Source: Alphaproteobacteria bacterium
GTDB lineage: Bacteria; Pseudomonadota; Alphaproteobacteria; Sphingomonadales; Rhodothalassiaceae
Reading direction: 5' to 3'
Assembly: GCA_003694205.1 (NCBI GenBank)
Contig: RFKS01000229.1
Span: 1 to 9,117 of the forward strand
Length of the DNA stretch: 9,117 bases
Part shown: positions 1-6,163 of the stretch, piece after piece
How the letters are laid out: every line of letters begins with the position of its first letter
Numbering within the stretch: position 1 is the first letter of the stretch
Translations under genes and position numbers: made by a program
The notes under the pieces: generated by a model
Seen by the model: the letters and a program-made list of their open reading frames with translations, nothing else
Database searches by the model: none
Told to the model about the DNA's origin: nothing

Positions 1-893
1 CCCTCGAACGCCGCGAGTGCCGCGTCGAGGGCGGTGAGCGCAAGCACTGGCGGGGTGCCGCAAGCAAAGCGGGCGATGTCGCCGGCGGGCTCATAGTCGG
101 GCGAAAAGTCGAAGGGCCGCGCGTGGCCCATCCACCCCGGGAGCGGCGACGGGAGATGTGGCTGGTGCCGCCGGGCGACGAACAGGAACGCCGGTGCGCC
201 GGGTCCGCCATTCAGGAACTTGTAGCCGCAGCCGACGGCGAGGTCCGCCCCGGTGGCATCGAGATCGACCGCCAGCGCGCCCGCCGAATGCGAGAGATCC
301 CACAGCGTGAGCGCACCGGCGGCGCGGGCGCGGGCATTGATCGCCGCCATGTCCCACAGTGCGGCGGTGCGATAGTGGACATGGCTCAGCACGACGCAGG
401 CGACATCCTCGGTGATCGCTTCCTCCAGGGCATCGCACGGCAGCCGCCGCACCTCGATGTGGCGGCCGGGCATGGCCGCGAGCCCGTCGAGGATGTAGAG
501 ATCGGTGGGAAAATTGTCCGCCTCGGTGAGGATGAGCTTTCGCTCCGGTCGTGCCGCGAGCGCCGCGGCGGCGAGCTTGAACAGATTGACCGAAGTCGAG
601 TCGGTGACCAGCACCTCGCCCGCCGCCGCGCCGACAAGCGGCGCGATGCGGTCTCCGATGCGGCGCGGCAGTTCCATCCAGCCGGCCCACCAGCCGCCGA
701 TCAGCCGCTCCGCCCACTCCTCGACCCGCGCCTCCATATGCCCCGGCATCTGCCGCACCGGCGGGCCGAGCGAATTGCCGTCGAGATAGATGACGCCTTC
801 GGAGAGGGCAAAGCGGCCGCGCAGGGGAGCGAGCGGGTCGGCGGCGTCGAGGGCTTCTGCCATGCGGCGATCGATCTGTGGCGGTGCGGTCAT
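1..893 (-). CDS. kynU: Kynureninase, C-terminus cut off by the window edge
   Basis: Kynureninase is a PLP enzyme that splits kynurenine to anthranilate, or 3-hydroxykynurenine to 3-hydroxyanthranilate, plus alanine, in the cytoplasm. I translated 297 residues from ATG 893; bacterial enzymes are about 400-420, so roughly the last quarter lies outside the window. Visible family features are the N-terminal YLDGNSLG, the cofactor-region DNFPTDLY, LSHVHYRTA, WDLSHSAGA and the PLP-lysine segment GYKFLNGGPGAP with K225, close to the K227 position known from Pseudomonas fluorescens. The start is preceded by the pnuC stop only 12 bp upstream and lacks a strong Shine-Dalgarno sequence, so it is probably translated by coupling as the last visible gene of the dehydrogenase-pnuC-kynU cluster. 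Whether it serves tryptophan catabolism or NAD synthesis cannot be told here: no tryptophan dioxygenase, formamidase or 3-hydroxyanthranilate dioxygenase gene is in view. Identification is firm. Confidence 0.95.
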   Translation of the reverse strand, partial: MTAPPQIDRRMAEALDAADPLAPLRGRFALSEGVIYLDGNSLGPPVRQMPGHMEARVEEWAERLIGGWWAGWMELPRRIGDRIAPLVGAAAGEVLVTDSTSVNLFKLAAAALAARPERKLILTEADNFPTDLYILDGLAAMPGRHIEVRRLPCDALEEAITEDVACVVLSHVHYRTAALWDMAAINARARAAGALTLWDLSHSAGALAVDLDATGADLAVGCGYKFLNGGPGAPAFLFVARRHQPHLPSPLPGWMGHARPFDFSPDYEPAGDIARFACGTPPVLALTALDAALAAFE

Positions 894-905
894 GTCAGGT
901 CGTCC

Positions 906-1535
906 CTAGCGGCCCGCCGCAGCGGCGGGCGTGGCTTCGGCGGCGCGCACGATACGCCACCATGTGAGCAGGCCGGCGGCGGAGAACAGGAGAAAGATGC
1001 CGTAGAGCAGGGCCGTCGGATAGAGGGCCTTGGCGAGGAACAGGGCGATCGCGAGGAGATCGACGAGGATCCACAGGAGCCAGTGCTCGAGATAGCGCCG
1101 CGCCATGAAATACTGGGCGAGAATACTCAGGATCGCGATCGCGCCGTCCCAATAGGGAAAGGCGGCGTCGGTGAATGCGGCCATGGCGCTGCCGTGCGCG
1201 GCGGCCGCCGCCAGCCCGCCGAGGAGGAACCAGGGTATCTGGCGCGGTGGCAGGCGGAGCACGACGATGCGCCCGTCATCGGCGCGCCCGTTGAGCCAGT
1301 TCCAGAGGCCATAGACCTGCATGGCGAAGAAATAGATCTGCAGGCCGGCATCGCTGTAGAGGCGGTTCTCGAAGAAGATGAAGGCATAGAGTGTCACCAT
1401 CACGATGCCGAAGGGGTAGTTCCAGATCGAGCGCCGTACGATGAGGGCGATGTTGGCGAGGCCGCACAGGACGGCGGTCATCTCGATCGGCCGCTGTCCC
1501 AGCATGTCGATCGCAAAATCAAGAAAATCTGCCAT
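906..1535 (-). CDS. pnuC: PnuC-family nicotinamide riboside transporter
   Basis: This is a 209-residue inner-membrane protein of the PnuC family, which moves nicotinamide riboside (or, in related members, thiamine and other vitamins) across the membrane by facilitated diffusion coupled to cytoplasmic phosphorylation. The sequence is strongly hydrophobic with about seven membrane segments, as in PnuC. Family motifs are WNYPFG (38-43), the Q-IYFF...QVYGLWNW stretch (66-80), FPYWD (126-130) and RRYLEHWLLWI (146-156). These match the E. coli PnuC pattern as I remember it. The start at 1535 was chosen because an AAGGAGG (1549-1555 on the complement) lies 13 nt upstream and because the longer open frame upstream has no hydrophobic or family-like content. 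That ribosome site overlaps the dehydrogenase stop codon (1555-1557), suggesting translational coupling. Its downstream neighbour kynU supports an NAD-precursor role, but the substrate is inferred. A PnuT/PnuX-type vitamin carrier remains possible. Confidence 0.9.
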   Translation of the reverse strand: MADFLDFAIDMLGQRPIEMTAVLCGLANIALIVRRSIWNYPFGIVMVTLYAFIFFENRLYSDAGLQIYFFAMQVYGLWNWLNGRADDGRIVVLRLPPRQIPWFLLGGLAAAAAHGSAMAAFTDAAFPYWDGAIAILSILAQYFMARRYLEHWLLWILVDLLAIALFLAKALYPTALLYGIFLLFSAAGLLTWWRIVRAAEATPAAAAGR

Positions 1536-1548
1536 CGCGCGAACCGTT

Positions 1549-1555
1549 CCTCCTT
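1549..1555 (-). promoter_or_regulatory. Strong Shine-Dalgarno for pnuC overlapping the upstream stop
   Basis: The complement reads TGAAGGAGG: the dehydrogenase TGA stop (1557-1555) shares its final A with a full AAGGAGG. The site lies 13 nt before the pnuC ATG, a somewhat long spacing. It fixes the pnuC start and suggests that ribosomes ending the dehydrogenase reading can reinitiate at pnuC. Confidence 0.7.
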
Positions 1556-2559
1556 CAGTCGCCGCGATCGACGACAAGCACCGCTGCGCCCTCGAAACGG
1601 CCCGCCCGCAAGTCGTCGAGCGCCCGGTTGGCCTCTTCGAGCGGATAGGGGTGGACGGTCGTCGCGATGGGGGCCGCCGCAGCGCGGGCAAGGAAGTCCC
1701 GGCCGTCGGCACGGGTCAGATTGGCGACTGAGCGCAGGACACGCTCCTGCCACAGCAGGTGGTAGGGAAAGGACGGAATGTCGCTCATGTGAATGCCCGC
1801 GGCGATCACCCGGCCGCCGGGCCGCACGGCGGCAAGCGCGCGCGGCACGAGCGCTCCCACCGGAGCGAACAGGAGCGCCGCATCGAGGGGGTGCGGCGGC
1901 GATTCGTTCGATCCCCCGGCCCAGACGGCGCCACGGGCGCGGGCAAAGCGCTGCGCCGTCCTGTCGCCGGGCTTGGTGAAGGCAAAGACCTCGCGGCCTT
2001 CGGCGACCGCTAGCTGGCACAGGATATGTGCGGCGGCCCCAAAGCCATAGAGACCGATCCGCGGCGCGTCACCGGCCATGCGATAGGCACGGAAGCCGAT
2101 CAGTCCGGCGCACAGCAGGGGCGCCGCATGGAGATCGTCATAGGCGTCGGGCAGCGGAAAGGCATAGCGGGCATCGGCGCAAATGTAGTCGGCATAGCCG
2201 CCGTCGCGGGTATAGCCGGTAAAACGAGCCTCGGGACAGAGATTCTCCTCGCCGCGTCGACAAAAGGCACAGGTGCCGCAAGTCCAGCCGAGCCAGGGCA
2301 CGCCGACCCGGTCGCCGATCCGGAAATCGGTGACCGCGTCGCCGACGGCTGCGACGCGGCCCACGATCTCGTGTCCCGGCACAACATGCGGCCGGGGGTC
2401 GGGCAGCTCGCCATCGACGAGATGGAGATCGGTACGGCAGACGCCGCAGGTGCTGATACGGACGAGAATCTCCCCCGGCCCGCATTCCGGCACCGGGCGC
2501 CGGACCAGCCGCAGCGGCTGTCCCGGTGCCTCGAACGTCATTGCCCGCATTTCGTCCAT
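1555..2559 (-). CDS. Zinc-dependent alcohol dehydrogenase (MDR family, adh_fam_2-like)
   Basis: This is a 334-residue cytoplasmic medium-chain dehydrogenase, expected to oxidise an alcohol or reduce an aldehyde with NAD(H). An N-terminal GroES-like domain carries catalytic-zinc ligands C41 (in CGVCRTDLH), H63-E64 (in PGHE) and C150 (in LLCAG). The structural-zinc cluster is C94, C97, C100 and C108. The Rossmann nucleotide-binding segment is GLYGFGAAAH (169-178). The GVPWLGWTCG stretch and GLYGFG are typical of the group I recall as TIGR02822, which includes mycobacterial AdhA-like enzymes. Two starts are possible: ATG 2559 (used here; GGGAG only 2 nt upstream) and ATG 2550 (same GGGAG at 11 nt). 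An extension to 2652 would add 31 residues of unlikely composition. It leads the cluster with pnuC (19 bp) and kynU and diverges from pgi. The true substrate is unknown. Confidence 0.9.
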   Translation of the reverse strand: MDEMRAMTFEAPGQPLRLVRRPVPECGPGEILVRISTCGVCRTDLHLVDGELPDPRPHVVPGHEIVGRVAAVGDAVTDFRIGDRVGVPWLGWTCGTCAFCRRGEENLCPEARFTGYTRDGGYADYICADARYAFPLPDAYDDLHAAPLLCAGLIGFRAYRMAGDAPRIGLYGFGAAAHILCQLAVAEGREVFAFTKPGDRTAQRFARARGAVWAGGSNESPPHPLDAALLFAPVGALVPRALAAVRPGGRVIAAGIHMSDIPSFPYHLLWQERVLRSVANLTRADGRDFLARAAAAPIATTVHPYPLEEANRALDDLRAGRFEGAAVLVVDRGD

Positions 2560-2592
2560 CGCTCCCGTCCGTTCTGCGGCGCCGCCGCGACC

Positions 2593-2619
2593 ATCGCATA
2601 TAGCAAGCCCGTATGCGAT
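2593..2619. repeat. Inverted repeat ATCGCATA-N11-TATGCGAT
   Basis: Perfect 8-bp arms at 2593-2600 and 2612-2619 are separated by 11 bp. The repeat lies 34 bp upstream of the dehydrogenase start in the divergent intergenic region. Arm length and spacing are typical of a dimeric repressor or activator site, with arm centres about 19 bp apart. The operator role is inferred; no regulator gene is adjacent. Confidence 0.5.
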
Positions 2620-2632
2620 CCGATCAAGCGCG

Positions 2633-2654
2633 GCTTGCGCTTTTTTGCGCAAGC
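2633..2654. repeat. Inverted repeat GCTTGCGC-T6-GCGCAAGC
   Basis: Perfect 8-bp GC-rich arms at 2633-2640 and 2647-2654 flank six T residues on the plus strand. The repeat sits mid-way between the two divergent start codons. It could be an operator or form a stem-loop in either leader transcript. The T-run is inside the loop rather than after the stem, so it is not a normal intrinsic terminator. Confidence 0.5.
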
Positions 2655-2685
2655 GGGCATCTCATGGGGGATAGTAGAATTTGCC

Positions 2686-2706
2686 GCCGGCGACCGGCTC
2701 GCCGGC
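2686..2706 (+). repeat. Stem-loop just upstream of the pgi ribosome site
   Basis: GCCGGCGA (2686-2693) pairs perfectly with TCGCCGGC (2699-2706) around a 5-nt loop CCGGC. The stem ends directly before AGGGAGA (2707-2713), the only Shine-Dalgarno-like sequence ahead of the pgi start at 2727. In mRNA it would be a stable hairpin beside the ribosome site and could affect translation or mRNA stability. The function is inferred. Confidence 0.5.
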
Positions 2707-2726
2707 AGGGAGAATGTCCCCCGACG

Positions 2727-5129
2727 ATGCCAAGTCTGAGCGACAGCCCCGCCTGGCGCGCGCTGCGGCAACAGGCCGCCGCAATGCGACATGTCCACAT
2801 GCGCGACCTCTTCGCCGCCGATCCCGGACGCGCCGCACGCTACAGCCTTGATGCCGACGGCCTCTTTCTCGACTATTCCAAGAACCGCACCGACGCGGAG
2901 ACCTGGCGCTGCCTGTTCGCGCTCGCCCGCGAGGGTGATCTCGAAGGCTGGCGGGCGCGCATGTTTGCCGGCGAGAAGGTCAATTTCACGGAAGGGCGTG
3001 CCGCCCTGCATATTGCGCTGCGCGACCGTAGCGGGCGCGGGTTCCTGCTCGACGGTATCGATGTCGGCCAGGATGTTCGGGCCGAACTTGCGCGCATGCG
3101 AAGCTTTGTCGCGCGGGTGCATGACGGTGCCTGGCGCGGCACCACGGGTGCACCGATCCGGCACGTGGTCAATATCGGCATCGGCGGCTCGCATCTCGGT
3201 CCGGAAGCGGCCGTGACCGCGCTCGAGGCCTACCGCCATCCTGATCTCGCGGTGCATTTCGTCGCCAATCTCGACGGCAACGACCTCGCCGCCGTTCTCG
3301 AGTCGGTGCCGGCCGAGGAAACCCTGTTCATCGTCGCGTCGAAGACCTTCACCACCCTCGAGACGATGCAAAATGCGCGCTCGGCAAGGGACTGGCTGTT
3401 GGCACGCCTCGGCGACAGGGCGGCGGTGGCGCGGCATTTCATCGCCGTCTCGACCAACGAGACGGCGGTCCGCGACTTTGGCATCGACGCCGCCAACATG
3501 TTCCGCTTCTGGGACTGGGTCGGCGGTCGCTATTCGCTGTGGTCGGCGATCGGGCTCGTCGTGGCGCTCGGCATCGGCTGGCGCAATTTCGAGCATCTGC
3601 TCGACGGTGCCCACGCAATGGACCGGCATTTCGAAACGGCACCGCTGCAACAGAACATGCCGGTCCTCCTCGGCCTTCTCGACATCTGGTATGCGGGTCA
3701 TCTGGGTGCCGCAAGCCGTGCCGTGCTGCCCTATGACCAGCGCCTCGACCGCCTCGTCGACCATCTCCAGCAGCTCGAGATGGAAAGCAACGGCAAGCGC
3801 ATCGATCGCGCCGGCCACAGCGTCGACTATGCGACCGGACCCGTGCTCTGGGGACGTGCCGGCACCAATGGCCAGCATGCCTTCTACCAGCTCCTTCACC
3901 AGGGGACACAGCTCGTGCCGGCCGATTTCGTCCTCGTCGCCGAGCCGGCGCATGATTTCGACACGCACCATCCGCCGCTGCTCGCCAACGCGCTGGCCCA
4001 GGCCGAGGCGCTGATGGCCGGCCGGGACAGGGAGCACGCCGAGCGCGAGATGATTGCCGATGGCCTCGACCCGGCGCGGGCCGCGGCCCTGGCCCCGCAC
4101 CGCAGCTTCCCCGGCAACCGGCCGAGCAATCTCCTCATCCTGCCGCGGCTCGACCCCTTTCATGTCGGCCAGCTCGTGGCGCTTTACGAGCACCGGGTGT
4201 TCGTCGAGGGCACGCTTCTCGCCATCAACAGCTTCGACCAATGGGGCGTCGAGCTCGGCAAGAAACTGGCCGGCGCTGTCCTTCCGATGCTCGAAGAGGG
4301 GCGGGAGGATGTGGCGCACGATCCCTCGACCCGCGCCCTTGTCGCTCGCCTGCGCGGCATGGCGGCGGCTCCCGCCCTGCGCATCGACCCGGCCCGGACC
4401 TCGGCCGTGTTGTTCGACATGGATGGGGTCCTCACCGATACCGCGGAGCTTCATGAAGCGGCCTGGAAGCGCCTTTTCGATTCCTTTCTCAAACGCCGCG
4501 CCGGCAAGACCGCGGGCGCCTTCCGCTCGTTTACGAGCGAGGACTATCTGCGTCACCTGAGCGGCAAGTCACGGCTCGACGGCATCCGCGACTTTCTCAC
4601 CGCGCGCGGCATCCGGATTGCTGAAGGCGAGCCCGGGGACGCCCCCGGTGCCGAGACGCTGCACGGTCTCGGACAGCGGAAGCAGCTCTTGTTCCAGGAA
4701 GAGCTGCGCCGTCGCGGCGCCACCGTCTATCCGGACGCGCGAGCCTGTCTCGAGCGCCTGCGGCAGCACGGCCTCAGGATCGCGGTGCTTTCGGCAAGCC
4801 GCCACGCACGTGCCGTCATGACCGCGACCGGGCTCGATGCCCTCGTCGATCTGCTCGTCGACGGCGAGCATGCGGCGAGCCGCGATCTTCCGGGAAAGCC
4901 GGCTCCCGACCTCCTCATCGAGGCGGCCCGTCTGCTGTCGCTCGAGCCGGAGCGCATCGTTATCGTCGATGGCTCGGCGGTCGGGGTCGCAGCGGCCTCG
5001 AGAGCGGGGTTTCAGCGCATCGTCGGGGTCGCGCGCCATGGCGGTCGGAAGTATCTGACGCGAGCCGGGGCCGATCTCGTCATCCGCTCGCTCGATCGGC
5101 TTGATGTCCGGACTGGGGACGCATGCTGA
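2727..5129 (+). CDS. pgi: Glucose-6-phosphate isomerase fused to a beta-phosphoglucomutase-like HAD domain
   Basis: An 800-residue cytoplasmic protein. Residues 1 to about 547 are a complete phosphoglucose isomerase (glucose-6-P to fructose-6-P): signature VGGRYSLWSAIG with R268, catalytic E353 (MESNGK), H384 (GQHAF) and K512 (FDQWGVELGK), each two less than E. coli numbering. After a short linker, residues 556-800 form a HAD-superfamily domain: FDMDGVLTDT with nucleophile D564 and acid/base D566, H576 and W580 (TAELHEAAW), cap motif SGKSRLDG with R616, motif II S689, and K724 in GKPAPD. These match Lactococcus beta-phosphoglucomutase D8, D10, H20, W24, R49, S114 and K145. Motif IV reads VDGS: D748 replaces the usual Glu and G749 the usual Asp. 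The ATG at 2727 was chosen because the Pgi homology begins there; its ribosome site is weak. Pgi is certain; the activity of the HAD part is inferred. No stop or frameshift separates the domains. Confidence 0.95.
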   Translation: MPSLSDSPAWRALRQQAAAMRHVHMRDLFAADPGRAARYSLDADGLFLDYSKNRTDAETWRCLFALAREGDLEGWRARMFAGEKVNFTEGRAALHIALRDRSGRGFLLDGIDVGQDVRAELARMRSFVARVHDGAWRGTTGAPIRHVVNIGIGGSHLGPEAAVTALEAYRHPDLAVHFVANLDGNDLAAVLESVPAEETLFIVASKTFTTLETMQNARSARDWLLARLGDRAAVARHFIAVSTNETAVRDFGIDAANMFRFWDWVGGRYSLWSAIGLVVALGIGWRNFEHLLDGAHAMDRHFETAPLQQNMPVLLGLLDIWYAGHLGAASRAVLPYDQRLDRLVDHLQQLEMESNGKRIDRAGHSVDYATGPVLWGRAGTNGQHAFYQLLHQGTQLVPADFVLVAEPAHDFDTHHPPLLANALAQAEALMAGRDREHAEREMIADGLDPARAAALAPHRSFPGNRPSNLLILPRLDPFHVGQLVALYEHRVFVEGTLLAINSFDQWGVELGKKLAGAVLPMLEEGREDVAHDPSTRALVARLRGMAAAPALRIDPARTSAVLFDMDGVLTDTAELHEAAWKRLFDSFLKRRAGKTAGAFRSFTSEDYLRHLSGKSRLDGIRDFLTARGIRIAEGEPGDAPGAETLHGLGQRKQLLFQEELRRRGATVYPDARACLERLRQHGLRIAVLSASRHARAVMTATGLDALVDLLVDGEHAASRDLPGKPAPDLLIEAARLLSLEPERIVIVDGSAVGVAAASRAGFQRIVGVARHGGRKYLTRAGADLVIRSLDRLDVRTGDAC

Positions 5130-5210
5130 TAGTACGAGATCGGGATGGTGTTTTCATTTGCAATTCCGTGACGCTTGTCCCTCAATAGCTACCACAGGCT
5201 GAACGGAACG

Positions 5211-5230
5211 GGCCGGCCACACGGCCGGTC
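5211..5230 (+). repeat. GC-rich hairpin upstream of the first PAS_5 gene
   Basis: CCGGCC (5213-5218) and GGCCGG (5223-5228) pair around ACAC, extended by a G-U and a G-C pair. It lies between the pgi stop and the PAS_5 start, 37 bp before the latter. No T-run follows, so it is a poor intrinsic terminator. It may be an mRNA leader structure or a 3' end structure of the pgi transcript. Confidence 0.35.
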
Positions 5231-5267
5231 ACCGGGCGACGGGCCCGCAAGGGGGAGGGCATCGCAG

Positions 5268-5831
5268 ATGGCGGGTGGCGGCGACAATCCCTGTGATCCG
5301 CGGCATGGCCGCCTCTCCCCGTACCCGCCGGGGCCCGTATCCTCGGATGAGGACCGTGAGAGCGAATCGCGGCATTACGGCTTTATCCGGGATTTCCGCA
5401 GCCTCGAGCCGACGCTGCACCAGATGCTGGCGTTGTGGGGCAGCAAATGCATCGAGGGTGCGCTGCCCAGGACGCGCGACATGGGTCCGGATGTGCTCAA
5501 GGGTCTGGTGAGCCATGTCGCTGTCGTCGATGTTCTCCATGACCCCTTTGACTACCGCTACCGGATCGTCGGCAGCTACATCGAGGATATGATCGGCGAG
5601 AGGCGTGTCGGCCGGCGTGCCCGGGAGTTCATGTCCGGGCCGATGCTCGATTTCACCATCAGGGCCGTCGAGGAGCTTGTGCGTGATCGCCGTCCGCTCG
5701 CCATGTGGGGCCTGAAGATGCCGTGGATCGAGCGCGACTACAAACGCTGGCAGGTTCTCGTGCTGCCGCTCTCGGAATCGGGCGAGATCGTCGACCGCGC
5801 GATCATGGGGTTTGCCTTTCTTGATACGTGA
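5268..5831 (+). CDS. PAS_5-domain protein, copy 1
   Basis: A 187-residue soluble protein without signal peptide or membrane segment. Residues 1-35 are polar, Pro/Gly-rich and probably disordered. Residues 36-185 match the PAS_5 pattern (PF07310) known from Rhodospirillales proteins: LW..K...GALPRTRDMGPD (56-75), FDYRYRIVGSYIEDMIGERR.GRRAREF (94-121) and YKRWQVLVLPLSE (158-170). There is no kinase, GGDEF, EAL or DNA-binding output domain, so it is a stand-alone putative sensor or partner-binding module of unknown ligand. ATG 5268 was chosen for the GGGGGAGGG 8 nt upstream; an open frame continues to a TTG at 5175 but has no recognisable content. It follows pgi by 138 bp in the same direction, but I see no evidence of a shared transcript. 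It is about two-thirds identical to the next gene, so the pair arose by tandem duplication. Confidence 0.8.
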   Translation: MAGGGDNPCDPRHGRLSPYPPGPVSSDEDRESESRHYGFIRDFRSLEPTLHQMLALWGSKCIEGALPRTRDMGPDVLKGLVSHVAVVDVLHDPFDYRYRIVGSYIEDMIGERRVGRRAREFMSGPMLDFTIRAVEELVRDRRPLAMWGLKMPWIERDYKRWQVLVLPLSESGEIVDRAIMGFAFLDT

Positions 5832-6015
5832 AGAACAGACGATACCAGAGTCATGCTCAAAGATGTTGACCACAGGTGCAATCGAGGATGTGTCGGTGCG
5901 TCACGCGCGCGTATCTGTCTCTGGTCCCAGTCGTGGCGTCGTGATTTCGCGACGATCTGTGTCGGGCGTGAAAAATTTTTGGAAAAGAGGTCTGTTTGTC
6001 TGCATTTTAGGGAGA

Positions 6016-6021
6016 TATAAT
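6016..6021 (+). promoter_or_regulatory. Consensus -10 hexamer TATAAT
   Basis: A perfect sigma-70 -10 box stands in otherwise GC-rich DNA, about 140 bp before the second PAS_5 gene. No good TTGACA-like -35 lies 16-18 bp upstream; the nearest candidate, TTGTCT at 5996-6001, is only 14 bp away. It may be a promoter that depends on an activator. Function unproven. Confidence 0.35.
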
Positions 6022-6139
6022 CAAGTCGTCATGGACAGCAGCCTTGTCGGGCTCCGGAAGCACTTCGTCATGCCGAGTCGTCAATCGCTCCGTCCCTTCG
6101 CGCTGCCACCCGGCGGCTCGTTGGTGGCGTTCTGTATCA

Positions 6140-6153
6140 TTGAATATTGAATA
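6140..6153 (+). repeat. Tandem 7-bp repeat TTGAATA x2
   Basis: Two perfect adjacent copies of TTGAATA occupy 6140-6146 and 6147-6153, ending 10 bp before ATG 6164. It takes the place where a ribosome site would be expected. It could supply a -10-like element for a leaderless or very short-leader mRNA, or bind a regulator. Confidence 0.4.
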
Positions 6154-6163
6154 GCGTGTGCCG

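Larger units (their letters stand above)
5832..6163. other. Long AT-richer spacer between the PAS_5 copies
   Basis: No convincing gene lies in this stretch. Its middle (about 5969-6025) is much richer in A and T than the rest of the window and includes AAAAATTTTT and a consensus TATAAT at 6016-6021. Its end holds a tandem TTGAATA repeat. A 39-codon frame at 6031-6150 has no usable ribosome site. No hairpin followed by T residues closes the first PAS_5 gene. The likeliest role is the promoter and control region of the second PAS_5 gene, which would then be transcribed on its own. Confidence 0.5.

Noticed and set aside
123..1979. 618-codon plus-strand open frame opposite kynU, pnuC and the dehydrogenase
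   Set aside because: It is a high-GC antisense shadow of three well-identified genes and has no recognisable domain.
2613..2726. Extended N-terminus of the pgi fusion from ATG 2613 or 2664
   Set aside because: The extra residues would span the inverted repeats and are not Pgi-like; catalytic residue numbering from 2727 agrees with E. coli to within two.
2538..4556. 672-codon minus-strand open frame opposite pgi
   Set aside because: The plus strand encodes Pgi with all catalytic residues; the antisense frame is charged, repetitive and family-less.
5070..5100. GCCGATC-N17-GATCGGC inverted repeat near the end of the pgi fusion gene, considered as terminator
   Set aside because: It lies inside the coding sequence with a long loop and no following T-run.
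5229..5873. 214-codon minus-strand frame opposite PAS_5 copy 1
   Set aside because: It mirrors the conserved PAS_5 codons, and a similar shadow lies opposite copy 2, as expected from duplicated coding sequence. No start signals or domain.
5937..5954. CGTCG-N8-CGACG inverted repeat considered as a terminator of PAS_5 copy 1
   Set aside because: The 5-bp stem is short, the loop is 8 nt, and the nearest T-run is over 15 nt downstream; chance is likely in GC-rich DNA.
6031..6150. 39-codon frame between the PAS_5 genes, possible leader peptide
   Set aside because: The nearest AGGGAG is 16 nt from its ATG and overlaps the TATAAT box; composition is not distinctive. Too weak to call.
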